A stretch of 7,465 bases of DNA from contig CABQXG010000055.1 of NCBI GenBank assembly GCA_902468045.1, positions 1-7,465 on the forward strand, read 5' to 3'. A model generated the notes under the pieces. It worked only from the letters and a program-made list of their open reading frames with translations, was not told the origin of the DNA and ran no database searches. The translations under genes and the position numbers were made by a program. Shown piece after piece: positions 6,322 through 7,465 of this stretch (position 1 is the stretch's first letter; each line of letters starts with the position of its first letter). Source of the stretch: an uncultured Collinsella sp. Lineage in GTDB: Bacteria; Actinomycetota; Coriobacteriia; Coriobacteriales; Coriobacteriaceae.

Positions 6322-7465
6322 ATGGGACTCTTGAAAGCTGGATTGGGAGCTGCCGGCGGCGTCATGGCCGACCAGTGGAAGGAATTTATCTACTGCGAAT
6401 CGATGCCTGCTGACGTCTTGGCCTGCAAGGGCAGCAAACGCACCGGTGGCCGCAGCTCCAACACGCGCGGCGAGGACAACGTCATCTCCAACGGCTCGGT
6501 CATCGCCGTCAACGACGGCCAGGGCATGCTCGTGGTGCAAAACGGCAAGATCATCGAAGTCGCGCTGGAGCCCGGTGAGTTCGTCTTCGATACCGGCAGC
6601 GAGCCGAGCGTCTTTAGCGGCAATCTGGGCGATTCCATCAAGGAGACCTTCGCCAATATCGGCAGCCGCTTTACCTTTGGCGGCGACGCGGGCAAGGACC
6701 AGCGCGTCTACTTCATCAACACCAAGGAGATCATCGGCAACAAGTACGGCACCGCCTCGCCCGTGCCCTTCCGCGTGGTCGATAACAACATTGGCCTGGA
6801 CGTCGACATCTCCGTGCGCTGCAACGGCGAGTATTCGTACCGCATCACCAACCCGCTGCTGTTCTACACCAACGTATGCGGCAACGTGACCGATAGTTAC
6901 ACGCGCGACAAGATCGACAGCCAGCTTAAGTCCGAGCTGCTCACCGCCCTGCAGCCAGCCTTTGCCAAGATTTCGGAGATGGGCATCCGCTACAGCGCCA
7001 TCCCCGGCCACACCACCGAGCTCGCCCGTGCGCTCAACGAGGTCCTCTCTGCCGACTGGCGTGACCTGCGTGGCGTCGAGATCGTGAGCTTTGGCGTCAA
7101 CTCCATCGCCGCCTCGCAAGAGGACGAGCAGATGATCAAGGACCTGCAGAAAGCCGCGGTCATGCGCGATCCCACCATGGCAGCCGCCAACATCGCCAGC
7201 GCCCAGAGTGATGCGATGCGCGCAGCAGCCGCCAACCCCAACGGCGCGATGGCAGGCTTTATGGGCATGGGCATGGCAGGTGGCATGGGCGGCATGAATG
7301 CTAGCCAGCTGTTCGCCGCCGGCCAGGCACAGCAGCAGGCCGCCCCGCAGCCGGCTCCGGCGTCCGCACCCGCCCCGGCTCCCGCCGCCGCGCCTGCAGC
7401 CGGCACATGGACCTGCAGCTGCGGCGTCACCAACACCGGCAAGTTCTGCTCCGAGTGCGGCAGTC
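6322..7465 (+). CDS. SPFH-domain protein with C-terminal zinc ribbon (YdjI-like, COG4260), 3' truncated
   Basis: The frame is open from the ATG at 6322 to the window end (381 codons, no stop), so only the last few residues should be missing. The ATG is preceded by AAAGGA at 6308-6313. The N terminus (MGLLKAGLGAAGGVMADQWKE) and the stretch VVQNGKIIEVALEPGEFVFD are typical of the stomatin/prohibitin-like COG4260 family, also labelled virion core protein. The SPFH region runs about 20-265, with RVYFINTKEIIGNKYGT near 128, LLFYTNVCGNV near 179 and EIVSFGVNSI near 253. A short helix, a Met/Gly-rich stretch (about 309-325) and an Ala/Pro/Gln-rich linker (about 333-361) follow. The zinc ribbon comes last, with Cys365, Cys367, Cys376 and Cys379. 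There is no membrane helix, so membrane contact probably comes through its partners. B. subtilis YdjI is needed to recruit PspA to the membrane. It is third in the operon, 48 nt after the previous stop. Confidence 0.9.
   Translation, partial: MGLLKAGLGAAGGVMADQWKEFIYCESMPADVLACKGSKRTGGRSSNTRGEDNVISNGSVIAVNDGQGMLVVQNGKIIEVALEPGEFVFDTGSEPSVFSGNLGDSIKETFANIGSRFTFGGDAGKDQRVYFINTKEIIGNKYGTASPVPFRVVDNNIGLDVDISVRCNGEYSYRITNPLLFYTNVCGNVTDSYTRDKIDSQLKSELLTALQPAFAKISEMGIRYSAIPGHTTELARALNEVLSADWRDLRGVEIVSFGVNSIAASQEDEQMIKDLQKAAVMRDPTMAAANIASAQSDAMRAAAANPNGAMAGFMGMGMAGGMGGMNASQLFAAGQAQQQAAPQPAPASAPAPAPAAAPAAGTWTCSCGVTNTGKFCSECGS

Overview
The window is GC-rich, densely coding bacterial DNA. The best guess is a Coriobacteriia gut actinobacterium, most likely Collinsella or a close relative. 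This rests on the codon bias towards G/C-ending codons, a LuxR-type regulator fused to about 12 membrane segments (a type expanded in that class), and the protein family mix. No rRNA, tRNA or marker gene is present to confirm it.

Layout. (1) Bases 1-2068, plus strand: the 3' three quarters of a P3B-type Mg2+-transporting ATPase (MgtA/MgtB family), with its start outside the window. (2) Bases 2069-2249: a convergent intergenic gap holding a low-complexity alanine-codon-like tract, then a long nested inverted repeat (2169-2235). (3) Bases 2250-3794, minus strand: a membrane-bound LuxR-family transcription regulator. (4) Bases 3795-4188: a divergent intergenic region with a candidate promoter for the regulator, a tandem 56-bp hairpin repeat (REP-like), and a possible hairpin over the next gene's ribosome binding site. 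(5) Bases 4189-7465, plus strand: three closely spaced genes with good ribosome binding sites. They encode a DUF4428/zinc-ribbon protein, a TFIIB-type zinc-ribbon protein with two C-terminal membrane helices (YdjG-like), and a soluble SPFH-domain protein with a C-terminal zinc ribbon (YdjI-like, COG4260). The last gene runs off the window end.

The three-gene set is the most interesting part. It resembles the Bacillus subtilis ydjGHI set, where an SPFH protein and membrane partners tether the phage-shock protein PspA to the membrane. Here no pspA is visible, and the third member is a DUF4428 protein with zinc-ribbon-type cysteines at both ends. By inference this is a membrane-stress or membrane-organising complex built from zinc-ribbon proteins. 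The ATPase and the LuxR regulator are probably separate transcription units with no evident functional tie to it.
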